64,000 nucleotides of DNA. Source: Cohnella cholangitidis. Lineage in GTDB: Bacteria; Bacillota; Bacilli; Paenibacillales; Paenibacillaceae. The translations under genes and the position numbers were made by a program. Positions 26,008-33,613 of the stretch are shown one piece after another; the stretch's first letter is position 1, and every line of letters starts with the position of its first letter. The stretch lies in the NCBI RefSeq assembly GCF_014107495.1, contig NZ_CP041969.1:868001-932000 (forward strand), given 5' to 3'. Below the pieces are notes generated by a model that searched no databases, was not told the DNA's origin, and was given only the letters and a program-made list of their open reading frames with translations.

Positions 26008-28122
26008 TTAAGATACCGTAAAGCGGCTTAGCGACTCGCGCAATTGTCCGGATACGGCCTCTAGCCGGTTAGACAATTGAACCAATCCATCGCTTATGTT
26101 CAATTGTTCGTTACTTAGGGATGCGACTTGCTCGGAGGTAGCGGATGCTTCTTGCGCGACCGCGCTCACGTTACTCATAGCCATTGCCAACGTCGATTGC
26201 GCTTCTTCCAGATTACGAACGGAATCCGTAGCCGATTCTAGCCGCTGCACGAAGCTTCCCATATTGTCTTGCACAGTAACGAAGATCTGATTCGCTTCCC
26301 GTACGGATTCGATCTGTTCTTGGAAGATCGGGTACGCTTCGGACAATACGTTTACGGTTTCATCGATTTCGCGTTGAATGTTCTCGACGATTCCGCCTAC
26401 GATGCCGATCGACTCCCGCGTCTGATCCGCAAGCTTGCGGATCTCGTCGGCGACGACCATGAAACCTTTGCCTGCCGCCCCGGCTCTTGCCGCTTCAATC
26501 GTCGCGTTCAAGGACAAAATATTCGTTTGCTTGGCCATATTGCCTAATACGTCCAAAATTTTGCGAATGGAACGCGTGCTGTCCTTCAGATTATCTACTT
26601 TTCCGACCATCGAGCGAGTCATATCTTCCGTCTGGCCCGTTTTCTCGATTAGGCTTCCCATATAAATCGTACCTTTGCGTCCGGCTTCTTCGACCTCGTT
26701 AGCCGAATTGCCCATCTCGACGTTCGAATCGATAACGGATTTGACTTGCCCTCCGATTTGGAGCGTCAGATCCGTTCCTTTCTCCGATTCCACCGCAAGG
26801 TTCGTTGCTCCGTTCGCGATTTCTTCCGTCGCAACGGCGATTTCCTTAGCGGCGCTGGCCGTTTTGCGGGAAGAATCGGTTAATGCGACGGCGGTATCGA
26901 GAACCTCTTGGGCAGAAAGATTCGTCTGGCGAACAAGTCCGGTGATTTCCTCCATCATGCGGTTAAAGCTATCCGACACTTGTCCGATCTCGTCTTTCTT
27001 GCGGATGTTCGAACGCACCGTCAAGTTTCCGCGTTCCCCTTCGTTCATCAACGTTCTTAGTTGACCCAGAGGACGTCCTACCGACAACATAACGATCAAT
27101 CCGATCCCGCCCGCGATTAGCGCCGCAACGAACGTCATGATCCAAGTTAAATTGCTGATCGCTTTCGCATCTTTCACGAGAGAGGAAACCGGGATATTAC
27201 CGATGAGCTTCCACCCCGTGAGTTCTAGCACGCCTGCCGAGGACAATGTTTTCGTTCCATCCATGTTGATCGTCGTAGAACCTTTTTCTCCCGGCACTTC
27301 GTACGCGTACTTCGATCCCCATTGCTTCTCGTCGGGGCCATAAATGATCGTGCCATCGGAGGCCACGATGAAGGAGGAGCTATCCTCGCCGAAATTTACC
27401 GTTTTCATCTGCTCTTCCAATGTCTTGGCTTTAATTTCGAGAATCAGATAAAAAGGTTTGCCCTGGTTAATTAAGCGTCCAACCGCGAATGTAGGCAGAC
27501 TGCGTCCTCCGTCCAAGCCGTTGGGGGAAGTCGGGTACCATACGGCTCTGCCATTCGCTTCGGCAATCGTTTTGAGGAACGGCAGTTTCAGAAATTCATC
27601 CCGGTTAATGGAGCCGCCGGTTGTCATGACTTGTCCGTTCTCGTCCGCGGGAATCAAAGAAATCGACTCGTAACTCGTATCCGCCATGGCGACGCTGCTC
27701 ATTTTCTCCGTGAGCTGCCTGGACATGTCGAACAGTTCGTAATCGTCTTTCGATACCGACATCGAGCTCAAGAAGCCGATAAATTTAGAGTCGGTAATAA
27801 ATTGCAACGATTGACGCTCGTAACCTTTCAAGAGCAACGCGATTTTTCCGGCCGTCTGCTCCGCGGTCTGGCTGCTGGAATCGGCAACCTTCTGCTGAAT
27901 GATCGAACTGGACTTAGAATAAGAGAACCAGCCTAAGGATAGCACGCACACCAGTATGCTGCTAAAAATCAGCAAAAAAAGCTTCATTCCGACGGAACGA
28001 ATCGGATTTTCGACCTTTGTTTCTTTCAACTTGTTTCCAAAATTCTTCGTTAAACCGCTTACACTGCGGATCGAATTCTTCAAGTTGCCATTTCCCAATT
28101 TCTCACGCCACGATTTCTGCAT
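26008..28122 (-). CDS. methyl-accepting chemotaxis protein
   Basis: A 704-residue transmembrane chemoreceptor. A cytoplasmic basic N terminus of about 45 residues precedes helix 1 ([22 protein letters not shown]). A dCache-like extracellular sensor region follows (about 75-315, with [10 protein letters not shown] and [14 protein letters not shown]), then helix 2 ([21 protein letters not shown] region), HAMP, and a signalling domain. The hairpin tip [31 protein letters not shown] binds CheA/CheW. The ligand is not predictable. Single gene with a terminator; the long tail before helix 1 is unusual. Confidence 0.95.
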   Translation of the reverse strand: MQKSWREKLGNGNLKNSIRSVSGLTKNFGNKLKETKVENPIRSVGMKLFLLIFSSILVCVLSLGWFSYSKSSSIIQQKVADSSSQTAEQTAGKIALLLKGYERQSLQFITDSKFIGFLSSMSVSKDDYELFDMSRQLTEKMSSVAMADTSYESISLIPADENGQVMTTGGSINRDEFLKLPFLKTIAEANGRAVWYPTSPNGLDGGRSLPTFAVGRLINQGKPFYLILEIKAKTLEEQMKTVNFGEDSSSFIVASDGTIIYGPDEKQWGSKYAYEVPGEKGSTTINMDGTKTLSSAGVLELTGWKLIGNIPVSSLVKDAKAISNLTWIMTFVAALIAGGIGLIVMLSVGRPLGQLRTLMNEGERGNLTVRSNIRKKDEIGQVSDSFNRMMEEITGLVRQTNLSAQEVLDTAVALTDSSRKTASAAKEIAVATEEIANGATNLAVESEKGTDLTLQIGGQVKSVIDSNVEMGNSANEVEEAGRKGTIYMGSLIEKTGQTEDMTRSMVGKVDNLKDSTRSIRKILDVLGNMAKQTNILSLNATIEAARAGAAGKGFMVVADEIRKLADQTRESIGIVGGIVENIQREIDETVNVLSEAYPIFQEQIESVREANQIFVTVQDNMGSFVQRLESATDSVRNLEEAQSTLAMAMSNVSAVAQEASATSEQVASLSNEQLNISDGLVQLSNRLEAVSGQLRESLSRFTVS

Positions 28123-28168
28123 CTGCTATGACCCTCCAACTATGTAGTGACGACTGACTAGCGGCATC

Positions 28169-28256
28169 AAAAAAAAGACTTGCCGAAAAGTGTACTTAAA
28201 GTATATCGGTCGCTTGGGTCGCAACGTTTACTTTAATGTGACAATTCGACAAGTCT
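28169..28256 (-). terminator. long nested hairpin with T8 after trhP2
   Basis: Outer arms AGACTTGTCGAA and TTCGGCAAGTCT, inner arms TTAAAGTA and TACTTTAA, and a small central GTTGC/GCGAC stem, followed on the minus strand by T8. About 80 bases, far longer than a normal terminator, but the T run supports a termination role. Confidence 0.75.
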
Positions 28257-28288
28257 AATCATAATTCCTCTTGGTTTTTTAAAATATT

Positions 28289-29548
28289 TTAATGCAACCG
28301 TTTGCGCATCAAATCATATGGCTCAACGGGTTGCTGCGTTTTCAAACGGATTTTTTGCAGCGGATGACGCGCAACGGTCAGCGGGTTGCCTTCTTCGTCC
28401 GTAATGTCGGTAATTTGCTGTTTGAATTGCCGTCCGCCGGGTCCGAAAAACTCCACTTCCATGCCCGGCCGAAACGGGCTGCGCTGCTGCACGGTCGCGA
28501 TTCCCGTCGCTTCGTCATAATCCGTCACTACCGCCGCGAAATCGTATGGAGCCGGCTTGTCTTCCGCTTCGTAAATATGTTCTTCCGCTCCCGGTACCGC
28601 ATAGAAAAATCCGGTGTTCAAGGGACGATTGGCCGCTTTGCCGATATCTTCGACCCATTCCGGACGCAGATGATACCCTTCCGGATCGGCCATGTAGGCG
28701 TCGATCGCTTGGCGATAGACGTTCACCACCGAAGCAACGTAGTGAATGCTCTTCATCCGGCCCTCGATCTTAAAGCTGTCAACGCCCGCATCGATCAGAT
28801 CCGGGATATGCTGGATCATGCATAAATCTTTGGAGCTCATCGTGAAAGCATTGTCGCCGATTTCCATAACCGATTGCTCGTCGGCGTGCAGATCGTACTT
28901 CCAACGGCAAGATTGACAGCAGCCGCCTCGGTTGGAGTCCCGATCCGTGAAATGGTTGGATAGGACGCAACGCCCGGATACGGACGAACACATCGCCCCG
29001 TGAATGAACACTTCCAGTTCGACGTCCACGCGTTCTTTCATTTCCCTGATTTCTTCCATCGTCGTCTCGCGGGCAAGCACGACGCGCGGCAATCCTTCAT
29101 CTTTCCAAAATTGAACGGCTTGCCAGTTCATCGTCGACTGTTGGGTGCTGAGATGAACTTCGAGCTTCGGCGCAACCTTCTGCGCGGTTTCGACGATCGC
29201 CGGGTCGGCCGCGATAATGGCCGCGATTCCGGCATCCTCAAGCTGCTTGAGATACTCCTCTACCCCGTCTAGATCTTCTTGATGGGCATAAATATTCGTA
29301 GCTACGAACACTTTGGCCCCATATCGGGCCGCGAATTCCACGCCCTCGCGCATTTCTTCGAAGCTGAAGTTGTCGGCATTGGATCGCAAGCCGTACTTCT
29401 GCCCGCCGATATACACGGCGTCGGCGCCGTAATGAACGGCGAACTTCAGCTTTTCCAAGCTTCCCGCAGGCGCCAGCAGCTCCGGTTTGTCCAACCGATT
29501 TCTTTTGCCTTTCGGACGCGGAGCATCCTTGATAATCGTTTGGCTCAC
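28289..29548 (-). CDS. trhP2: U32 peptidase-family tRNA hydroxylation protein (YrrO/TrhP2 type)
   Basis: A 419-residue U32 peptidase-family protein. In B. subtilis the YrrN/YrrO pair is needed to hydroxylate tRNA wobble uridine (ho5U34) using prephenate. The sequence PELLAPAGSLEKLKFAVHYGADAVYIGGQKYGLR and the motif EVFIHGAMCSSVSGRC, followed by more cysteines (CVLSNHF..RDSNRGGCCQSCRW), are the signature; these cysteines may hold an iron-sulfur cluster. It follows the yrrN-like gene by 20 bases, so the two form one unit after mltG. Assignment by family and synteny. Confidence 0.92.
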   Translation of the reverse strand: MSQTIIKDAPRPKGKRNRLDKPELLAPAGSLEKLKFAVHYGADAVYIGGQKYGLRSNADNFSFEEMREGVEFAARYGAKVFVATNIYAHQEDLDGVEEYLKQLEDAGIAAIIAADPAIVETAQKVAPKLEVHLSTQQSTMNWQAVQFWKDEGLPRVVLARETTMEEIREMKERVDVELEVFIHGAMCSSVSGRCVLSNHFTDRDSNRGGCCQSCRWKYDLHADEQSVMEIGDNAFTMSSKDLCMIQHIPDLIDAGVDSFKIEGRMKSIHYVASVVNVYRQAIDAYMADPEGYHLRPEWVEDIGKAANRPLNTGFFYAVPGAEEHIYEAEDKPAPYDFAAVVTDYDEATGIATVQQRSPFRPGMEVEFFGPGGRQFKQQITDITDEEGNPLTVARHPLQKIRLKTQQPVEPYDLMRKRLH

Positions 29549-29568
29549 TTTTTAACCCCCTTGCTTAA

Positions 29569-30504
29569 TTAATAAACTTGTTCTTTGTACAAAAATCCGA
29601 AACCGAGCTCCCTATCGGGATTTTGCAACTTCCGGATGTCCGCGAGCCATTTTTGTTCGAATCGATACCCGTCCGGATTTTGTTTCCACAGGTCCAGAGC
29701 CTGTCTGTAGCTTCTCAGAACGGTAACGTTATATTCCTCCGATTTAAGCAGAGGTTCTATATACAAGCTGTCCACTCCCGATTGAATAAGCTCGGGCAGC
29801 GCCTCCAGCAAGCAAATGTCATCCGGACTCATGACGTGCGTGCCGTTCTCGTCCTCATATACGGGGAACTTCTCGTCCGGCCTCTCCGCTTCCACCAAGA
29901 ACAAGCCTTTGTCCGCGCCTTTGCGGATGAGCGTCGCTTCTCGTCCGAGATGCTCCAGGTAGCTCTGCAATAAATTCCGGTGCGAGTGATAGATGTTGGT
30001 CATTCCGTGAACCTGAATTTGAATTTCCATGGACGCCTTCTGCTTCAAGTCGGCGATTTCCTCTTCGTTCAGTTCTCTTGCCACGACGGCCCGAATAGCT
30101 CCTCTACGTCCCCAATAAGACGCTGCCGAAGAATTCGTGCCGGTCATCTCCGCGTTCCAGAACAACGTTAATTCCGGAGCATGCTGCCTGACGTTCATCA
30201 GCACCGCGGGATCGCCGAAAACGATAGCGTCCGCTCCGGATGCCTGTACGTGTTTAAGATATTCCGGCAGCCATTCGAGCTCGTCGTTGCGAAACAGCTT
30301 GTTCATGTTCACGTATGCCTTCGCGCCTAATCGGTGCGCCGCGGCAACGACACCTTTCAGTTGATCCGACGTAATCTCGCCGGGCTGTCTCATGCCGAAC
30401 CGGGATTCGCCGACCAATATCGCCGTCGCTCCGGCTTCGATATATTTTTCCGCCTGCTCGTGGGAAGCGGCGGAGATTAGCAACTCGGGAATAAAGGCCG
30501 TAAT
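29569..30504 (-). CDS. trhP1: U32 peptidase-family protein (YrrN/TrhP1 type), possible ATT start
   Basis: Partner of the YrrO-type protein in tRNA hydroxylation, about 311 residues. FIPELLISAASHEQAEKYIEAGATAILVGESRFGMR is the family start, and MEIQIQVHGMTNIYHSHRNLLQSYL corresponds to the U32 motif region with fewer cysteines, as in YrrN. The only good ribosome site, CGGAGGTG, lies 9 bases before ATT 30504; no ATG, GTG or TTG is well placed. A TTG at 30573 is in frame but would add a non-family, arginine-rich stretch without ribosome site. I therefore give ATT as start, as known for infC. The methyltransferase gene yrrM, usual between mltG and yrrN in Bacillus, is absent here. Confidence 0.85.
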   Translation of the reverse strand: MTAFIPELLISAASHEQAEKYIEAGATAILVGESRFGMRQPGEITSDQLKGVVAAAHRLGAKAYVNMNKLFRNDELEWLPEYLKHVQASGADAIVFGDPAVLMNVRQHAPELTLFWNAEMTGTNSSAASYWGRRGAIRAVVARELNEEEIADLKQKASMEIQIQVHGMTNIYHSHRNLLQSYLEHLGREATLIRKGADKGLFLVEAERPDEKFPVYEDENGTHVMSPDDICLLEALPELIQSGVDSLYIEPLLKSEEYNVTVLRSYRQALDLWKQNPDGYRFEQKWLADIRKLQNPDRELGFGFLYKEQVY

Positions 30505-30616
30505 AGGGATACACCTCCGGGAAGTCTTCGACCCGGCTCGCCGATCCGCGGTACATTTAAGTACCTCGAACAAGCTAGCCGGGTCGGAGCGCGTCTCAAG
30601 GAACGCGTCTGTGTTC

Positions 30617-31924
30617 TTATTTGACGTTTTTCTCGCTTAATTGAATGTTTTTCTGGTGCTGCTTATACGTAACCGCGAACAGATGCGTGTTCGTTCCGTC
30701 TTTTTTGGTCACGTAATAGAAGTAATCGGTTTTCTCCGGGTACAGGGCAGCCTCTATCGACTTCAAGCTCGGAGTAGCGATCGGGCCCGGCGGAAGACCC
30801 GCATTCAAGTAAGTATTGTACGGGCTATCCACTTTCAGGTCAACCTCGAGCAACCGTTCCTTCTGCTTGTCGAGCAAGTATTGGATCGTTGCGTCGATCT
30901 GCAGCGGCATTTTCTTGTTCAGACGATTCTGAATGACGCTAGATACGATCGCCCGCTCTTCATCCACCACGACTTCGCGCTCGACCAAGGAAGCGATGGT
31001 GAGCAACTGGTGCACCGTAAGTCCGCGTTCCTCCAGCGTGCTCTGCCAGTCTTCAGGCAACTGGTCCAGCTTATGGTCCAGCTCGGAGAGCATCCGGTTG
31101 ATGATGTCGGTTTCCGTGCTTCCGCGTTTCATCTCATAGGTTTCCGGGAAGAGATATCCTTCGAGCGGGAACCTTAGGCTGTTATCGTTCGGAAGCGCTT
31201 TGGTCCATAGCGACCCCGTCCATTGCTCCGGCTTGGAAGCCGCTTCGAGAAACTTGTCTTTATCGACGTCGGCCGTTTCCGATAATCTCGCCGCGATTTG
31301 CTGCACCGTGAACCCTTCCGGAATCGTGAAGCGGATCGTAGCTGCCGCAACGATATCTCCCGAGTTCAGCTTGGCGACGATCTCCTCGCGAGTCATGCCC
31401 GGAGTGAGTTCGTATTCTCCCGCTTGGAAACGGGAACCTTCCCCTTCGAGCTTCAACCAACCGCTAAAAAGAAATGCACTGCGAATGAGTCCGTTTTCTT
31501 CCAGTACTTCGGCGACCTTCTGCGCGCGCATCCCCGAGCTGATCGTAATTTTGACCGGCGTATCGGAAGCGCTCGCCGGCCGCAGCCCGTTCCACAAGTA
31601 GAACAACGCCCCGCCAAGGACGATTAGCACCAGCCCCAGCGCGATGAGAAAAGACCAAAGCAATACCCTCGGCTTGCGCCGTCGAGTCGGCGGTACCGAT
31701 GTCGTGCGGGCCACGGTGTCCGTATGCGCAGACTGCGTCGACGAAGATTCGCTCCGTTGCGCGTCCGAGCGCAGCGGAGTCGCAGACCTCGTCAGTTGCG
31801 GGTATCTGCCCGTTTCCGTCGCCGCGGCCGTTTCGCGCGTTCCGCTGGACTTCCCGTCGTCTCCGTTGATTTTATTGCCGTATATGGATTTCCAGCCCGA
31901 TGTCGGCTCATCATCTCTATCCAC
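30617..31924 (-). CDS. mltG: endolytic murein transglycosylase MltG
   Basis: Cleaves nascent peptidoglycan strands at the outer membrane face. The 435-residue protein has a 90-residue hydrophilic cytoplasmic N terminus, one helix (VLLWSFLIALGLVLIVLGGALFYLW), a LysM-like part (VKITISSGMRAQKVAEVLEENGLI), and the catalytic domain with LASLVEREVV carrying the catalytic Glu and SSVIQNRLNKKMPLQIDATIQYLL. The order DUF1292 genes - mltG - trhP1 follows the Bacillus yrzB-yrrL-yrrN arrangement. The long cytoplasmic tail is unlike the short one of E. coli. Confidence 0.96.
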   Translation of the reverse strand: MDRDDEPTSGWKSIYGNKINGDDGKSSGTRETAAATETGRYPQLTRSATPLRSDAQRSESSSTQSAHTDTVARTTSVPPTRRRKPRVLLWSFLIALGLVLIVLGGALFYLWNGLRPASASDTPVKITISSGMRAQKVAEVLEENGLIRSAFLFSGWLKLEGEGSRFQAGEYELTPGMTREEIVAKLNSGDIVAAATIRFTIPEGFTVQQIAARLSETADVDKDKFLEAASKPEQWTGSLWTKALPNDNSLRFPLEGYLFPETYEMKRGSTETDIINRMLSELDHKLDQLPEDWQSTLEERGLTVHQLLTIASLVEREVVVDEERAIVSSVIQNRLNKKMPLQIDATIQYLLDKQKERLLEVDLKVDSPYNTYLNAGLPPGPIATPSLKSIEAALYPEKTDYFYYVTKKDGTNTHLFAVTYKQHQKNIQLSEKNVK

Positions 31925-31957
31925 GTTATTTCCCCTCCAGCAAGCCCCTTATTCATG

Positions 31958-31979
31958 AAAAAGAGCGGTCGCCCGCTCT
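31958..31979 (-). terminator. short terminator between DUF1292 gene and mltG
   Basis: AGAGCGG and CCGCTCT, 4-base loop, followed by TTTTT on the minus strand. It lies 14 bases after the DUF1292 stop and just before the mltG ATG, so mltG may be partly uncoupled from the upstream genes. Confidence 0.75.
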
Positions 31980-31993
31980 CCGTCACTTAAATC

Positions 31994-32299
31994 TCAAGGC
32001 CGGTCGTCACTGCCAAACTGGGAATCGTCGAACGCCTCTTCGACGAGCTCCCATTCCTCTTCGTCCGTAACGGTTTCAAGCTGCGCTTCACCATCGGCGC
32101 CCGGTACGACCTTAAACACTTCAATCTCGTCCTCTTGCCGCATCTCTTTGGATTGAAGGATAGCGTAGTCGCTGCCGTTCACGGTTAACTCGGCCAAGAT
32201 TTGAAATGCCCGAGCCGTTCCGTCTTCGTCGTGCAATTCCACGTGATCGCCGTACGCTTGCCTCAGAGCGGATAGTTCATTGTTGCCTTTAACAGCCAT
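31994..32299 (-). CDS. DUF1292 domain protein, second copy
   Basis: A 101-residue acidic protein with the DUF1292 pattern VELHDEDGTARAFQILAELTVNGSDYAILQSKE and EIEVFKVV...ETVTDEEEWELVEEAFDD. A paralogue of the neighbouring DUF1292 gene, 37 bases downstream of it. DUF1292 proteins have no known biochemical role. A tandem pair is unusual compared with the single yrzB of Bacillus. Confidence 0.88.
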   Translation of the reverse strand: MAVKGNNELSALRQAYGDHVELHDEDGTARAFQILAELTVNGSDYAILQSKEMRQEDEIEVFKVVPGADGEAQLETVTDEEEWELVEEAFDDSQFGSDDRP

Positions 32300-32336
32300 T
32301 TTCTCGTACCTCCAGAAGCGTTAGCGGACGGCTTGT

Positions 32337-32645
32337 TTAGCCTTTGTTATCCTCTGCTTCATCGAATTCGCCGATCAGCGTATTAAACGTTTCCTCGACC
32401 ATATCCCATTCGTCTTGATCTTCGATCGGGTACAGCTTGATTTCATCGTTCTCTTCGTCGTAACGGAAAGCGAATACTTCTTGCTCTTCGTCTTCCTCGT
32501 CGGCGGGAACGACCATCAAATACTTGCGGTCGGTTCCGTCGTCCAACTCGAAACGCATGATGACTTCGAACGCTTCATCGTTGCCTTCGTCGTCCGGAAT
32601 ATAAATAATTTCCGCTTCTTCTTCGTTGTTCACAATGTCCGCCAT
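32337..32645 (-). CDS. yrzB: DUF1292 domain protein (YrzB type)
   Basis: A very acidic 102-residue protein: AEIIYIPDDEGNDEAFEVIMRFELDDGTDRKYLMVVP..., EVFAFRYDEENDEIKLYPIEDQDEWDMVEETFNTL. ATG 32645 is chosen because GAGGGAA precedes it at normal distance. It follows ruvX by 11 bases; yrzB sits next to ruvX and ireB across Firmicutes. Function unknown. Confidence 0.92.
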   Translation of the reverse strand: MADIVNNEEEAEIIYIPDDEGNDEAFEVIMRFELDDGTDRKYLMVVPADEEDEEQEVFAFRYDEENDEIKLYPIEDQDEWDMVEETFNTLIGEFDEAEDNKG

Positions 32646-32656
32646 GGACGATTCCC

Positions 32657-33070
32657 TCATTTCGATATCGAATCCAGATAGCTCTGCAGCAAAATGGCCG
32701 CGGCCATCTTATCGATGACTTGTTTGCGTTTGCGCCTGCTTACGTCGGCTTCCAGCAACGCTCGTTCCGCGGATACCGTAGTCAGCCTTTCATCCCAAAG
32801 TTGGACAGGTAAGGATAGTGTCTCCTTAAGCTTCTCCGCGAATGCGATGCAATTTTCCCCACTGGGACCTACGGTTCCGTTCATGTTCTTCGGAAGTCCT
32901 ACGACAATGGACTCCACTTCGTGTTGTCTGATCAATTCGACAATACGTGCCATCGGATCCGCGACGACCTTCTGGTCGATCACTTCCAAGCCTTGAGCGG
33001 TCCACCCGAACAAGTCGCTCATCGCTACGCCGATCCGTCTCTCCCCGTAGTCCAATCCCATTATACGCAT
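32657..33070 (-). CDS. ruvX: RuvX/YqgF putative Holliday junction resolvase
   Basis: A 137-residue RNase H-fold protein, MRIMGLDYGERRIGVAMSD at the start (catalytic Asp in GLDYG), then IVVGLPKNMNGTVGPSGENCIAFAEKL, LPVQLWDERLTTVSAERALLEADVSRRKRKQVIDKMAAAILLQSYLD. Predicted nuclease; YqgF also takes part in 16S rRNA processing in some bacteria. It begins 3 bases after ireB. Confidence 0.96.
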   Translation of the reverse strand: MRIMGLDYGERRIGVAMSDLFGWTAQGLEVIDQKVVADPMARIVELIRQHEVESIVVGLPKNMNGTVGPSGENCIAFAEKLKETLSLPVQLWDERLTTVSAERALLEADVSRRKRKQVIDKMAAAILLQSYLDSISK

Positions 33071-33073
33071 GGA

Positions 33074-33349
33074 TTAGCGGTTCTGCTGAAGATAGAAGCG
33101 TACGAGTTCTTCGATTAGTTCGTCGCGTTCCTTCTTGCGGATCAGACTGCGCGCGTTGTTGTGACGCGGAATAAATGCAGGGTCGCCGGAGAGCAGATAG
33201 CCGACGATCTGGTTGATCGGGTGATACTCTTTCTCCACCAAGGCGTCATGCACCGTAAATAAAATGTCGCGGGATGATACTTCATGGGGATCCGCAACGA
33301 CGTCAAACTTGACCGTCATGTCCATATGATTGTTATCCGACGAGCTCAT
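33074..33349 (-). CDS. ireB: IreB family regulatory phosphoprotein
   Basis: A 91-residue protein of the DUF965 (YrzL/IreB) family; in Enterococcus IreB is phosphorylated by the Ser/Thr kinase IreK and affects cephalosporin resistance. [77 protein letters not shown] is nearly the whole conserved family. ATG 33349 has GAGGTG 6 bases upstream; an earlier ATG at 33358 overlaps that site. First gene of the ireB-ruvX-yrzB group. Confidence 0.95.
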   Translation of the reverse strand: MSSSDNNHMDMTVKFDVVADPHEVSSRDILFTVHDALVEKEYHPINQIVGYLLSGDPAFIPRHNNARSLIRKKERDELIEELVRFYLQQNR

Positions 33350-33456
33350 CTCCAGCACCTCGCTTTCACTGACAAACTCTTAAGCGCTTATATTCATAAT
33401 AACATAATCTCCGGTGGACAGGAAATTAGTGGCTTCGTTTAGATTATCGACAAGCA

Positions 33457-33581
33457 GGGAGTACAGTGAACTAACTCTCTCCAGCCGCTTCCTCTCCGCC
33501 CATTGCCATGATTAGACTTAAAGGTGGCAATGGGCTCCAAGAGGCGGACGTAAACTCTTCCGAGAGCTAGTTCACTTCCCT
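33457..33581. repeat. large nested imperfect palindrome between alaS and ireB
   Basis: Outer arms GTGAACTA and TAGTTCAC (33466-33473, 33568-33575) extended by CTCTC/GAGAG inside and GGGA/TCCC outside, then CCGC..CCTCT/AGAGG.CGG, and innermost CCCATTGCCA / TGGCAATGGG (about 33510-33538). No T run follows on either strand, so this is not an ordinary terminator. It fills half of the 264-base gap between alaS and ireB. It might be a structured RNA or a mobile palindromic repeat. Confidence 0.8.
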
Positions 33582-33613
33582 CCATCGGTCGAAGTTTCCA
33601 AATCATAATTACA

